DNA from: Lycorma delicatula
Taxonomy: Eukaryota > Arthropoda > Insecta > Hemiptera > Fulgoridae
Direction of reading: 5' to 3'
Length of the DNA: 64,000 nt
Assembly: GCF_047948215.1 (NCBI RefSeq)
Contig: NC_134455.1
Coordinates: forward strand, 222,932,526-222,996,525
Within the stretch, counting starts at the first letter, position 1, and every line of letters starts with the position of its first letter. The position numbers and the translations under genes are program-made. A model generated the notes under the pieces. It was not told the origin of the DNA, made no database searches, and worked only from the letters and a program-made list of their open reading frames with translations. Shown here one piece after another: positions 33,574 to 44,484 of this stretch.

Positions 33574-36491
33574 TTTTTTTTGTCTTCAGTCATTTGACTG
33601 GTTTGATGCAGCTCTCCAAGATTCCCTAACTAATGCTAGTCGTTTCATTTCAGTATACTCTCTACATCCTACATCCCTAACAATTTGTTTTACGTATTCC
33701 AAACGTGGCCTGCCTACACAATTTGTTCCTTCTACCTGTCCTTCCAATATTAAAGCGACTATTCCAGGATGCCTTAGTATGTGGCCTATAAGTCTGTCTC
33801 TTCTTTTAACTATATTTTTCCAAATGCTTCTTTCTTCATTTATTTGTCGCAATACCTCTTCATTTTCACTTTATCCACCCATCTGATTTTTAACATTCTC
33901 CTATAGCACCACATTTCAAAAGCTTCTAATCTTTTCTTCTCAGATACTCCGATTGACCAAGTTTCACTTCCATATAAAGTGACACTCCAAACATATACTT
34001 TCAAAAATCTTTTTCTGACATTTAAATTAATTTTTGATGTAAACAAATTATATTTCTTACTGAAGGCTCGTTTCGCTTGTGCTATTCGGCATTTTATATC
34101 GCTCCTGCTTCGTCCATCTTTAGTAATTCTACTTCCCAAATAACAAAATTCTTCTACCTCCATAATCTTTTCTCCTCCTATTTTCACACTCAGTGGTCCA
34201 TCTTTGTTATTTCTACTGCATTGAATTACTTTTGTTTTCTTCTTGTTTATTTTCATGCGATAGTTCTTGCTGCGTAGGACTTCATCTATGCCGTTCATTG
34301 TTTCTTCTAAATCCTTTTTACTCTCGGCTAGAATTACTATATCATCAGCAAATCGTAGCATCTTTATCTTTTCATCTTGTACTGTTACTCCGAATCTAAT
34401 TGTTCTTTAACATCATTAACTGCTAGTTCCATGTAAAGATTAAAAAGTAACGGAGATAGGGAACATCCTTTTCGGACTCCCTTTCTTATTACGGCTTCTT
34501 TCTTATGTTCTTCAATTGTTACTGTTGCTGTTTGGTTCCTGTACATGTTAGCAATTGTTCTTCTATCTCTGTATTTGAACCCTAATTTTTTTAAAATGCT
34601 GAACATATTATTCCAGTCTACATTATCGAATGCCTTTTCTAGGTCTATAAACGCCAAGTATGTTGGTTTGTTTTTCTTTAATCTTACTTCTACTATTAAT
34701 CTGAGGCCTAAAATTGCTTCTCTTGTCCCTATACTTTTCCTGAAACCAAATTGGTCTTCTCCTAACACTTCCTCCACTCTCCTCCTTTCTTATGTTCTTC
34801 AATTATTACTGTTGCTGTTTGGTTCCTGTACATGTTAGCAATTGTTCTTCTATCTCTGTATTTGAACCCTAACTTTTTTTAAATGTTGAACATTTTATTC
34901 CAGTCTACGTTATCGAATGTCTTTTATAGGTCTATAAACGCCAAGTATGTTGGTTTGTTTATCTTTAATCTTCTTTCTACTATTGCCTAAAATTGCTTCC
35001 CTTGTCCCTATACTTTTCCTGAAACCAAATTGGTCTTCTCCTAACACTTCCTCCACTCTCCTCTCAATTCTTCTGTATAGAATTCTAGTTAAGTTTTTTG
35101 ATGCATGACTAGTTAAACTAATTGTTCTGTATTCTTCACATTTATCTGCCCCTGCTTTCTTTGGTATCATTACTATAACACTTTTTTTGAAGTCTGACGG
35201 AATTCCCCTTTTTCATAAATATTAGACACCAGTTTGTATAATCTATCAATCGCTTCCTCACCTGCACTGCACAGTAATTCTACAGGTATTCCGTCTATTC
35301 CAGGAGCATTTCTGCCATTTAAATCTTTTAATGCTCTCTTAAATTCAGATCTCAGTATTGTTTCTCCCATTTCATCCTCCTCAACTTCCTCTTCTTCCTC
35401 TATAACACCATTTTCTAATTCATTTCCTCCATATAACTCTTCAATATATTCCACCCATCTATCGACTTTACCTTTCGTATTATATATTGGTGTACCATCT
35501 TTGTTTAACACATTATTAGATTTTAATTTATGTACCCCAAAATTTTCCTTAACTTTCCTGTAAGCTCCGTCTATTTTACCAATGCTCATTTCTCTTTCCA
35601 CTACTGAACACTTTTCTTTAATCCACTCTTCTTTCGCCAGTTTGCACTTCCTGTTTATAGCATTTCTTAATTGCCGATAGTTCCTTTTACTTTCTTCATC
35701 ACTAGCATTCTTATATTTTCTCCGTTCATCCATCAGCTGCAATATATCGTCTGAAACCCAAGGTTTTCTACCAGTTCTCTTTATTCCGCCTAAGTTTGCT
35801 TCTACTGATTTAAGAATTTCCTTTTTAACATTCTTCCATTCTTCTTCTACATTTTCTACCAAACCTTTTTTACTCAGACTTCTTGCGATTATCCTCCTCA
35901 AAAATCTTCTTTACCTCCTCTTCCTCAAGTTTCTCTAAATTCCACCGATTCATCTGACACCTTTTCTTCAGGTTTTTAAACCCCAATCTACATTTCATTA
36001 TCACCAAATTATGGTCGCTATCAATGTCTGCTCCAGGGTAAGTTTTGCAGTCAACGAGTTGATTTCTAAATCTTTGCTTAACCATGATATAATCTATCTG
36101 ATACCTTGCAGTATCGCCTGGCTTTTTCCAAGTGTATATTCTTCTATTATGATTTTTAAATTGGTTGTTGGCAATTACTAAATTATACTTCGAGCAAAAC
36201 TCTATAAGTCGGTCCCCTCTTTCATTCCTTTTGCCCAGCCCGTATTCACCCACTATATCTCCTTCCTTGCCTTTTCCAATGCTTGCTTTCCAATCTCCAA
36301 CTATTATTAAATTTTCATCTCCTTTAAGTGTTTAATTGCTTCATCAATCTCATCGTATACACACTCTACCTCATCATCATCATGGACGCTTGTAGGCATA
36401 TAGACGTTAACAATCGTTGTCGGTTTAGGTTTTGATTTTACCCTTATTACAATGATTCTATCGCTATGCGTTTTGAAATACTCTACTCTCT
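33574..36491 (-). mobile_element. RTE-type LINE copy B, 5'-truncated, 13-bp target duplication
   Basis: Flanked by exact TAAAATAAAAAGT at 33561-33573 and 36492-36504. The 3' end is at the left (T-tract, GTCTTCAGTCATTTGACTGG). The 5' end is truncated inside the endonuclease. It is very similar to copy C (44230-47560), in opposite orientation. It contains an internal tandem duplication of about 285 bp in the RT region (34490-34780 versus 34785-35060). Confidence 0.93.
33586..36490 (-). pseudogene. RTE-type endonuclease-reverse transcriptase (copy B), rearranged
   Basis: Minus-strand segments in order: endonuclease C-terminal half with YMPTS, GDWKA-like, KYNLVIANNQFKNHNRRIYT and DSDHNLV (35870-36490); linker and RT N-terminus with ISLTSHASKNLTRILYRRIE (34910-35901); RT core AFIDLEKAFDNVDW and KGVRKGCSLSPLLFNLYMEL (34385-34777); FADDIVILAE with YGSETW and RLEAFEMWCYRRMLKIRW (33840-34361); and C-terminus RLIGHILRHPGIVAL to WRAASNQSND (33586-33852). 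Breaks include a lost base before the FADD box, one before the C-terminal segment, and the tandem duplication. Individual domains are well preserved, so the copy is young. Confidence 0.9.
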
Positions 36492-36504
36492 TAAAATAAA
36501 AAGT

Positions 36505-37662
36505 ATAAAATACAAATAAAGTAACTAACTTAATTAAGCCCTATGAGCCTAATTCAGTCAAAATTTATAATGTTACAATGCAAAAAAGTATTTAGTTTTT
36601 TAAACTTATTTATTGATCAAGCAAAGTGAAGTCCTATCATAACTATTTTTTAGTGTACACACCACTCACACATATACATAATTGTAAATACGCCCACCGT
36701 GTACTTACAATTGCAGTGGAGTTTTAGCCAAATGCGTTTTTGTTGTAGATGATTCTTTGCTATTGACATTTGTACAACCTCATAAGATTCTCCATTTCAA
36801 GAGTACAGATAGTACAGCTGTTTCTGAAGTGTTGACTGCTAAACTGAAGCATAAATTGACATCTAGTGAATGTTCAGTGATATCTGTCTGGAATAACAGT
36901 GCTTGCATGTTGCTGATACAGTAAGATTATTTTTGGCACTGGCCAACGGTCTCACCATGACATTTGATTGACAATCTGATTTATTCTTGTTTTGATTTAT
37001 ACTTTAATAATTAAATTTATTAATTTTTTACACAGAACTGCTAATTTATCTTTAACATTTAATCATATTCATAATGTTTAATTTGTTTAATGGACTGAAA
37101 AAATTAGTTTATTATTTTTTTTTTTATTATGAAAAAAGTAGATATTTATGAATTCTCTTTTTTTATGGATCTTATCACGGTGTGTGTGAAAATTGACAGA
37201 GGGTTGTGTTTTGAGTAACAATAATTTAGGAATGTTTCAGTATTTCTTTGCATTTTTATGCTTTTTATCTTAAATTTTACTTTTTACTGATGCTGAAACT
37301 ATTTTCTTAAATACTCTTTGAAAATACACTTACAAAATAACTGAGTTATAAAAAAAATATTCATAAAATTGATATAAGTTTGATTCTACCAGAAATTTTA
37401 CTATCAGTCTTACTTAGTTGTTTTTATGTGACTGGTATTTACAACTAGCCATAATGAATTTTTCTACTTGTCAGTAATTCATATAAATCTATAGATTAAA
37501 AACATTTCTTCTGAAATGAAATTTTTTAACTTTGAAGGGTGAATTTTTTAATGCTCCTTACCATCTACTTGGCTAGTTCCTATTGAAATTTGAGTTAGTT
37601 CCATTTTATTTCACCTTATATTACAAAAATGCATTAACTATTATTAATATTTCAATGTTTAG
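36505..37662. other. TTLL intron, nothing recognised
   Basis: AT-rich with one less AT-rich island at about 36655-36930 that shows no recognisable coding signal and may be the other half of the repeat disrupted by copy B. The acceptor TGTTTAG ends at 37662. Confidence 0.45.
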
Positions 37663-37828
37663 TCAAGGTGAGGTGTTTGGTTATGCTAAAGCTCATCCCA
37701 CAAAAACATTTATTATTAAACCTGATGTTGGATGTCAAGGAAGAGGAATATTTTTAACAAAAAGTTTAAAAGAACTGAGGGATGTAAAGTTATATGAACG
37801 GATGATTTGTCAAGTTTATATTTCAAGA
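37663..37828 (+). CDS. TTLL6: TTLL6/13-type polyglutamylase, exon (ATP-grasp glycine-rich loop)
   Basis: Third visible exon, joining in frame to 23024 (split Asp codon). It encodes QGEVFGYAKAHPTKTFIIKP, then DVGCQGRGIFLTK and YERMICQVYISR. The KPD.G.QG.GIF motif supplies the lysine and glycine-rich segment of the ATP-grasp site; ICQ.YI contributes to the adenine pocket in TTLL family enzymes. The acceptor is TTTAG, the donor GTAAGT at 37829, and the exon ends in phase 0. The LKELRDVKLYER loop is somewhat longer than I recall in vertebrate proteins. All motif residues expected in this part are present. Confidence 0.97.
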
Positions 37829-38764
37829 GTAAGTCTTTATCTTTGGTACTTTGTTTTATTGTAAAAACGTATTTGTAATTATGTGTTTGTTTCTGTTCTC
37901 ATTGTGACTTCATCTCATTATAGTTGTTCATTGAATTAATTGTGTTACACTTTCAAGCTGACTTATAGTTTGTGTTTACTATTTTTTGTCTATATAACAA
38001 AACAAAAACATTTTAGGGAAAATATGGTGATCAAATGAAAAATCACTTCCAGGTTTTGATAAATCTTAACATTTCAGATCTGTAAATCAGTTAGCATAGA
38101 AAATAAATTTTAATATAAAAGTATTCCTTTGAATACAAAAATATAAAATTTGAAGTAATAACAGAAATATATATAAAAAAAAAATTAATTCACTAAACTT
38201 CTTCATAAAAAAACTGAAGTTAATTTTTTGTATTGTTTTACATATGGCATAAAAGTAGGTAAAGCTGCTGAATTTTTTTAAAAGTCTTTTTTAATTTTGA
38301 TTCTTGTTTGTTGTATCCTGTAGTGAACTGTTATAATTCTCATTTATCATCACTTCTTTAAAATTCAGTGTTAATGGTTACATTTATCACTTGTAAAGCT
38401 CAACATTATCAATTCTTTATCAGTGACTGCATCCCAACCCTGTATAGGCTGTCTAATTATTTAACCTAGTCCAAGATTTGACCTGTCAAATTAACCTTTT
38501 GTAATATTGACTATATTAAATGCAGGGTCTTCATGAAAGAATGGTGGGATTTCTGTAATTCAGATCAAAGCAATTGGGAAATTTTGAGAAGTTATGTTTG
38601 TAGCCCTGATAGTCTCCAGCCCAAAAGTTTGTGTAACAGAAGTTCAAACCACCACACCAGTTTCTGTGTTGTTGCTGAGCTGTGTGTAGTTTGTTACTAT
38701 GATCATTGTTTAAGAAAAAGCAAATTGTGTTTTGGCAGGCTGAATTAAAGTCCATAATTTTAGT
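37829..38764. other. TTLL intron, nothing firmly recognised
   Basis: AT-rich. The rightmost 250 bp (38520-38764) may be the 5' part of the transposase remnant that follows. Confidence 0.45.
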
Positions 38765-39300
38765 TTGACATGAATATGGAAAAGAGCCACCACATGAAAT
38801 TAATATACGATATTGGTTCGAACAGTTTGAAGAAACTGAATCTGTTCTTAAGAAAAAATCAAATGGCAGAACACGAGTATCAGACAAAACTGTTGAATGA
38901 ATTAGACAATCTGCAATCAGAAGTCTTAACAAATCCATCTATTGTTGAAGCCTTGAGCTATTCCAAAAACAACAATTCACAAAGTTTTACACAAAATATT
39001 GAAATTACGTGAATATAAAATCCAGCTACTGCAGGAATTGAAACCTGATGATGGAGAAAAACATTTCATTTATCATTTTTATGAATAAAGCCACACATTT
39101 CATATTAATGGGTGTGTCAACAGACACAAATCATGAATTTGGGGATCTGAAAACCCACATGTAATTTTTTAGAAACTACACAACACGCCTGAAGTTAATG
39201 TTTGGTGTAGTGTAATGAAAAATTGTGTAATCAGACCTTTTTTTTTCACTGAAAAGATATACATATAAATAACATTTATATGTTTTTTGAATGAGGCCAA
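38765..39300 (+). pseudogene. Mariner/Tc1-like transposase remnant, N-terminal and core pieces
   Basis: Fragments in several + frames: PPHEINIRYWFEQFEETESV with LKKKSNGRTRVSDKTVE (38785-38895), a helix-turn-helix and linker pattern; then CVNRHKS, WGSENPHVIF and EVNVWCSVMKNCVIRPFFFT (39110-39250), the stretch before the second catalytic Asp. Stops and frameshifts are abundant. A possible continuation, LYLNDYLE, is at 39390-39420. Confidence 0.65.
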
Positions 39301-39539
39301 TCAGCCTCTGCTGGTTGGCCTCAATCAAAAAATTCAAAATTCAACCCTCTGTAAAATAATTCTCTTAACAATATTTTGGGATTCCAGACATTTGTACTTG
39401 AATGATTACCTAGAAGTTGGGTCACCTGTAAATTCTCTGCGATACATAGAGAAGATAAACTCCTTAAGATATATGTTATGTTTGACAATCTATGGAACCA
39501 TAATTCTGTAAATTATAAAAATTATAATACTTGACAACA

Positions 39540-39810
39540 CACATTCTTGCAACCACCGATGCTCTTGTGAAGTTAAAATTAGAATCTATTGAACACCTTT
39601 CATTTTCATGAGATTTGGTGTCCTGTGATTTTCACTTCTTTCTGGAATTAAAGGGAGATATTAATGGTATTTATTTTACCATGGATGATAAACTGAAGGA
39701 TATGGTGAGGTCGTGGATCAAAGAAAGACCGTCAGCATTCTTCATTGATGAATTGAGAAAACTGGTTCACCATTGGGAAAAATGTGTAGTTGTAAAAGTG
39801 ACTGCATGAA
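39540..39810 (+). pseudogene. Mariner transposase C-terminal remnant
   Basis: Reads VSCDFHFFLELKGDINGIYF, then DDKLKDMVRSWIKERPSAFF and IDELRKLVHHWEKC. This is the pattern after the last catalytic Asp in mariner transposases (SDFHLF..L...L.G..F..D.E....V..W...). It probably comes from a different element than the preceding remnant. The upstream two thirds are missing or unrecognisable. Confidence 0.7.
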
Positions 39811-40130
39811 AAAATAAATGTAAGATTTTGTAGCAGTTAAATTTACTTTTATGCCATGTTTAATTCATTTGATTCTCTCTTTTCATTTATGAGTTATAGT
39901 AACTGTGAATTACACTTCAACCAATCCACATAATTACTCTCATTTAAAACAATTCAAAATTATTTAATTTGACATAAATTTAAGGCGGTGTTTAAAATGT
40001 TGACACTGGGTGAACAGTACAAAATTGTTAGATTAAAAGAATTCCTTTTTATATAAAACAGAATGAAACAGGTGTAAAGTTATTAGTTGTTAATTTGTAG
40101 CTGTAAAATTTGGTTACACAAAAAGAACCT

Positions 40131-40424
40131 TTTTTTCCTGTTTAGCCTCTGGGAATCACCATCAGGTATTACTTCAGAGGATGAGTGAGGATGATATGTA
40201 ATGAGTGAAAGTGAAGTCTAGTCTTGTACAGTTTCAGGTTAACCATTTCTAAAATGTGTGGTTAATTGAAACCCAACTGCCAAAGAACACTGGTATCCAT
40301 GATCTTGTATTCAAATTTGTATAAAAGTAACTGCCTTTACTAGGATTTGAATGTTGGAACTCTTGACTTTGAAATCAGCTGATTTGTGAAGATGCATTCA
40401 CCACTAGACCAACCTGGGTGGGTC
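40131..40424 (-). mobile_element. tRNA-derived SINE, full length, 15-bp target duplication
   Basis: About 294 bp between exact ACACAAAAAGAACCT duplications (40116-40130 and 40425-40439). Read on the minus strand, the head carries an A-box-like TGGTCTAGTGG and a B-box-like ATTCAAATCC; the other end finishes GAGGCTAAACAGG plus an A-rich tail. It is homologous over its whole length to 62729-63023. Confidence 0.93.
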
Positions 40425-40869
40425 ACACAAAAAGAACCTAGCAACTCTGAACCTCACCCACCATGTGCATCGTGTAATTATAAGTTAAAAATATATTAAT
40501 AAAAAAAAAAAATCTGTTATGTCAGTTTCAATTTTCAAATATTAAAGTTAAATAATGGGATAATATATTAAATATTCATCATTAAGGAATAATTTGTTTG
40601 TATGGAACAACCATATCCCTTATCTGTAAGTTGTAGTGATGGAGATATCTCACCCTTATAAAAAATGGAGAAGTACTTAAGTTAGTAAACTGAGATCATG
40701 TCATGGACAGTCCAATAGGGAGAGTAGCCATCTCGAGACCCATTGAAGAATAACTTGGCATACTGGCTACTAAAATGTGCCAGCATGGTGTCAAGGTGAG
40801 CAGTGGTGGCTGATACACATGAAAGAACAAGTGATACAATTAAAAATCTTAAAAAACTCACAAAGTCCA

Positions 40870-41118
40870 TTTGAAGAAACATATCTACTGCAATGCTCCC
40901 TGGTGGCCTATAACTGTAAAACTAATCTAAGAATCTGCTTTGAGGTGATACCTGTGTAATGCAAAAAACTGCATAAAAATTAGCCCATCTGTTTTAGAGA
41001 AACACGTCTATTGCAGTGCTCCCTTGTGACCTGTAACCATAAAACATGTCTAAGAATCTGCTCTGAAGTGATATCTATGTAATTTAAAAACCGCACAAAA
41101 AGTGACAGAGTAGTTTTT
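40870..41118. repeat. Two diverged direct repeats of about 125 bp
   Basis: Both units follow the same order: GAAACA.ATCTA.TGCA.TGCTCCC, CCTATAACTGTAAAAC or CCTGTAACCATAAAAC, TCTAAGAATCTGCT, GTGATA.CT.TGTAAT. Unit 1 lies at about 40870-40995 and unit 2 at about 40996-41118. No coding role is visible. Confidence 0.85.
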
Positions 41119-41594
41119 GAGGAAAATTGTAACGCACACACAACCTCTTACCCCAAACACATATACTGTCTCCATTCCATCATGGGTAAAAAGGGGTTTA
41201 TCAATTCACAGAGAGGGCTTTGATTGGGGTAGTTTACTATCAGAAAACCTACGCTTTCTGATTAGTTACTGTTTGCTACTTGTAACAAATGTAAACAAAT
41301 CATTTAACTTGAGTAAAATTTAGTTTTAATGATGTATTAATAATAAATATAGTTTGTTTTTTCATAATTTGATCATTTTATCACTATAGCACTGAGAAAT
41401 TGAAATATTATTATTTAATGTCATTATGCTAGTAAACAGTATGTAGTTATTGCGTAGTTTTTATTGCGTTACAAAAAAAATATAATCTAGATTTATTTTT
41501 TAAAAATTATGTGATAATTTGTTTTAATATTTAAATTAGTTGGTGTTATTTTTCATTGTAGAGAGATAATATTCATATTTAATTTTTTTTGTAG
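41119..41594. other. TTLL intron, nothing recognised
   Basis: AT-rich. The acceptor TTTTTTTTGTAG ends at 41594. Confidence 0.5.
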
Positions 41595-41695
41595 CCGTAC
41601 CTTGTTGATGGATTTAAATTTGACATGAGGGTTTATACCTTGATAACATCTATAGATCCTTTAAGAATTTTTGTTTACAATGAAGGTTTAGCAAG
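41595..41695 (+). CDS. TTLL6: TTLL6/13-type polyglutamylase, exon ([10 protein letters not shown] motif)
   Basis: Fourth visible exon, in phase 0 from 37828. It encodes [20 protein letters not shown], then [13 protein letters not shown]. The D-G-x-K-F-D-x-R-x-Y block is the TTLL family signature around the ATP-grasp site, and DPLR.F.Y.EGLAR is typical of TTLL6/13-class enzymes. Donor GTATGT at 41696. The exon ends with AG of an Arg codon completed by G at 59878. Confidence 0.97.
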
Positions 41696-44229
41696 GTATG
41701 TTTGAGCTGCTTATTTTACTTTTCTGTGCACAACTTTTTCTTAAAATTTTTGCATTAATTAAACGTGTAGATAGTTGCCTATTAAAAAATTAAAGTGGGT
41801 TGTATTAAATAGTAATTAATTAATTAGTTACTAATACATTGAATAATAAGAATATTACATATAACGGTAGTTTTCAAAAGTCAAGTTCAGTTAAAATAGT
41901 AAGATGAAGATTTGATTCAGTTATGTAGCAGAATGTAAAGCATATTTACTTAGCTTTTTAACACTACTAAGCTAATTTAAATATTTGTCCCAACATGATG
42001 CTAGCCTCATAATATTTATGTTTATTTACATATATTTTATAAATAAATTTAATAAGCATATTTATTAAATGGTTTAATCTTATATTTTTGAACAGTTGAG
42101 AATTGTCTTCCAGAAAAGTGCTCATCTTTCCAAACAGATCGGAGACAGCAATGTCAGGATGATTTGCTGGTAAAAGTACTTAAGGTTTATTCAATCAACA
42201 TTTCTTTGTATCCATCTCTTATTCTTATTTATGTTGTCTGTTTGTTTAACTGAAAACACTTCACCAAAATCTATTGCAGAAATTTTTTACTATAGCATTT
42301 ATATTTTCTTATCAAGCCTAGTCTATTTTACTCATTGTTAATGTTTACTGGATTAATGCAGCATCCACTCTGGCCTAGAGATTTCAGTAAATTTTAATAC
42401 ATTTTTTGAACAGAACTTTTTCTCTGTCTCCAGGCTTCTTTTTTGAGTTTTTAAATTTTCTGAAATTGACTGTGTAAGCCATAAAATGGTAATTTTTGTA
42501 ACAAGATCCACTTTTGCTATGCTATCTCCCTGATTTCTTCTTGGATGCTCCTATATAGTTTGGCCACTGTGTTGTGAAGTTCATTCAGAGTAATATATGT
42601 GCAGCATGAGCTTATTTCATCTATGTAAATGTTTGTTTGTTCAAAATAATAAATCTCTGAAAGATCTTTACTGTTGCTTTGCAATTTTTACACAATGTTG
42701 CATTCAAATATGCGGGTGTTTTTTATATACCTGCTATTTTAAAAACATGCTTTTTTAAAACAGCGCTGTTTACGCCATTGCGTAAAGTTACGTTATTTCC
42801 GATGATCTTAAAGTTAGGGTTGGTCATGTTATTTGTTACAGGCTTGGTAAATTTATTACTCTGTTTCTTATTGGGCTTGCCATTTGTGTACTTTTATAAT
42901 AGGCTTGCTTTGGTTTTTCGTGTTCGACACTTCTGGCACCGGCCAGACTGTCTGTTTCTGTCATCTATAGTGTCAGTGTATTCATATCTCGCATTATACA
43001 TTGCTGCCTTTTTCACACCCCGTTTTTCTATCGTTCCCATACTAATACATGCACACATCTCTTGTTTTTTACACACACACTCTCCTGTCCACTGCCTAGG
43101 TTTGCTTCCCCCTACTTCTCACCACGCCACCAGTTTGGCATTCTAATCCTGACTTTCTCGTTGTGCGGTTCCGCAACGCTGATCCTCCAGCCTTGGATGG
43201 ATCAGCTTGCAATTGTCTCTCTTGTATAATGTTTAAATATTTTCATCGCATTCATACTCTCATAAACGTTGTGGTATTTCTCCGTCGAAATATTCTCTAG
43301 TTCTACTCGTCTGTGTTTCGTGATTTCACCGATCTCTATGTTTTGTTTTGCCTCATTCTTTGTTAAGTTAATCTTCAAATTCTGTATATTATGTCTCTCC
43401 TAAAAGTGTTTCAAATGCTACTGACTGCCAATTCTATCGACGCCGAATCTTCTCCAGTTGCTGATTACATTTTCATCGATGTAGTATTCTTTCCAAACTC
43501 CTTATTACAAATCTGACGCGCTACGTAATTATTCAACTTCTAATCACAAATTGTTACCTCTGTTATTTTTGATTCGCCATTACAGACTACGCCAAGGATA
43601 AACTGTATGTATATGTGCACTTTAATTTCCCGAGTTCATTTTTTACCATTATTCGTGTGTTATTAAGGGATGTTCAAATCCTTCATTATTTATTATAGTA
43701 AACAGTTACGGTATTAGTAAATTTTGTGAAACATTCAGTTAATCGTACATTACGTATTTCAATTTCAAGTTTGGTTTAAAAAACCATTTATTCACTTAAG
43801 TGCAGTCACGAGAGGTGGCTTATATAAGGTTATGTCATTGTTCATGTGCAACATATTTTACGTGCTTAATTATTACAATTTGTTGTTATTGTAATTAACT
43901 CTATCATTTAATCTTGTAACTTGTTAATTGCCGAGATTAATTCTTATCTATTCATGAACCGAATTCATATTACTTCTTATATTAATCTAAAGAAAATTAC
44001 TCCTGATGTGAATTTATGTTTTTGGACTTTGTAATTTCATAATTTACATAATTAAATAATAATTTAATAATGTAAATAATTAATTTACATAATTAAACAT
44101 AATTATATATGTTTACTTATTTCAATTTGATTATTGTATTTAACCCTTTTTTATACTGGAATATTATCGTGGCCTTTTTTCTACACTAAACTAGGGTTGC
44201 ATGTATTAATTATTTAATGTTAAGTATGA
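41696..44229. other. TTLL intron; includes an unexplained less AT-rich block
   Basis: Start of an 18.2-kb intron (41696-59877). About 42680-43600 differs from the flanks: higher GC, pyrimidine-rich on +, scattered CG dinucleotides. I cannot assign it; a solo LTR or unidentified repeat is possible. The + strand ORF 42679-43146 looks like a chance hydrophobic frame, not a gene. The right edge (44222-44229, AAGTATGA) is the target duplication of RTE copy C. Confidence 0.4.
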
Positions 44230-44484
44230 CCCTCTCTATGAATCATGAGACCTTGCCGTTGGTGAGGGGCTTGAGTGCTCAGGGATACAGAGTAGCTGGA
44301 CCGAAGGTGCAACCATATCGGAGAGGTATCTGTTGAGACCCAGACTAAGCAATGATTCCTGAAAGAGGGCAGCAGCTCTTTCAGTAGTTGTTAGGGGCAT
44401 GAGTCACAATGACTTAAACGGCCATATCAACATCATTCAGTCCTCTGAGTACTGCGCAGCTGAAAGCAATGGAAAACTACAGCT

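Noticed and set aside
42679..43146. 155-aa + strand ORF resembling a membrane protein
   Set aside because: No family resemblance, lies in a pyrimidine-rich block, and no splice or codon evidence supports it.
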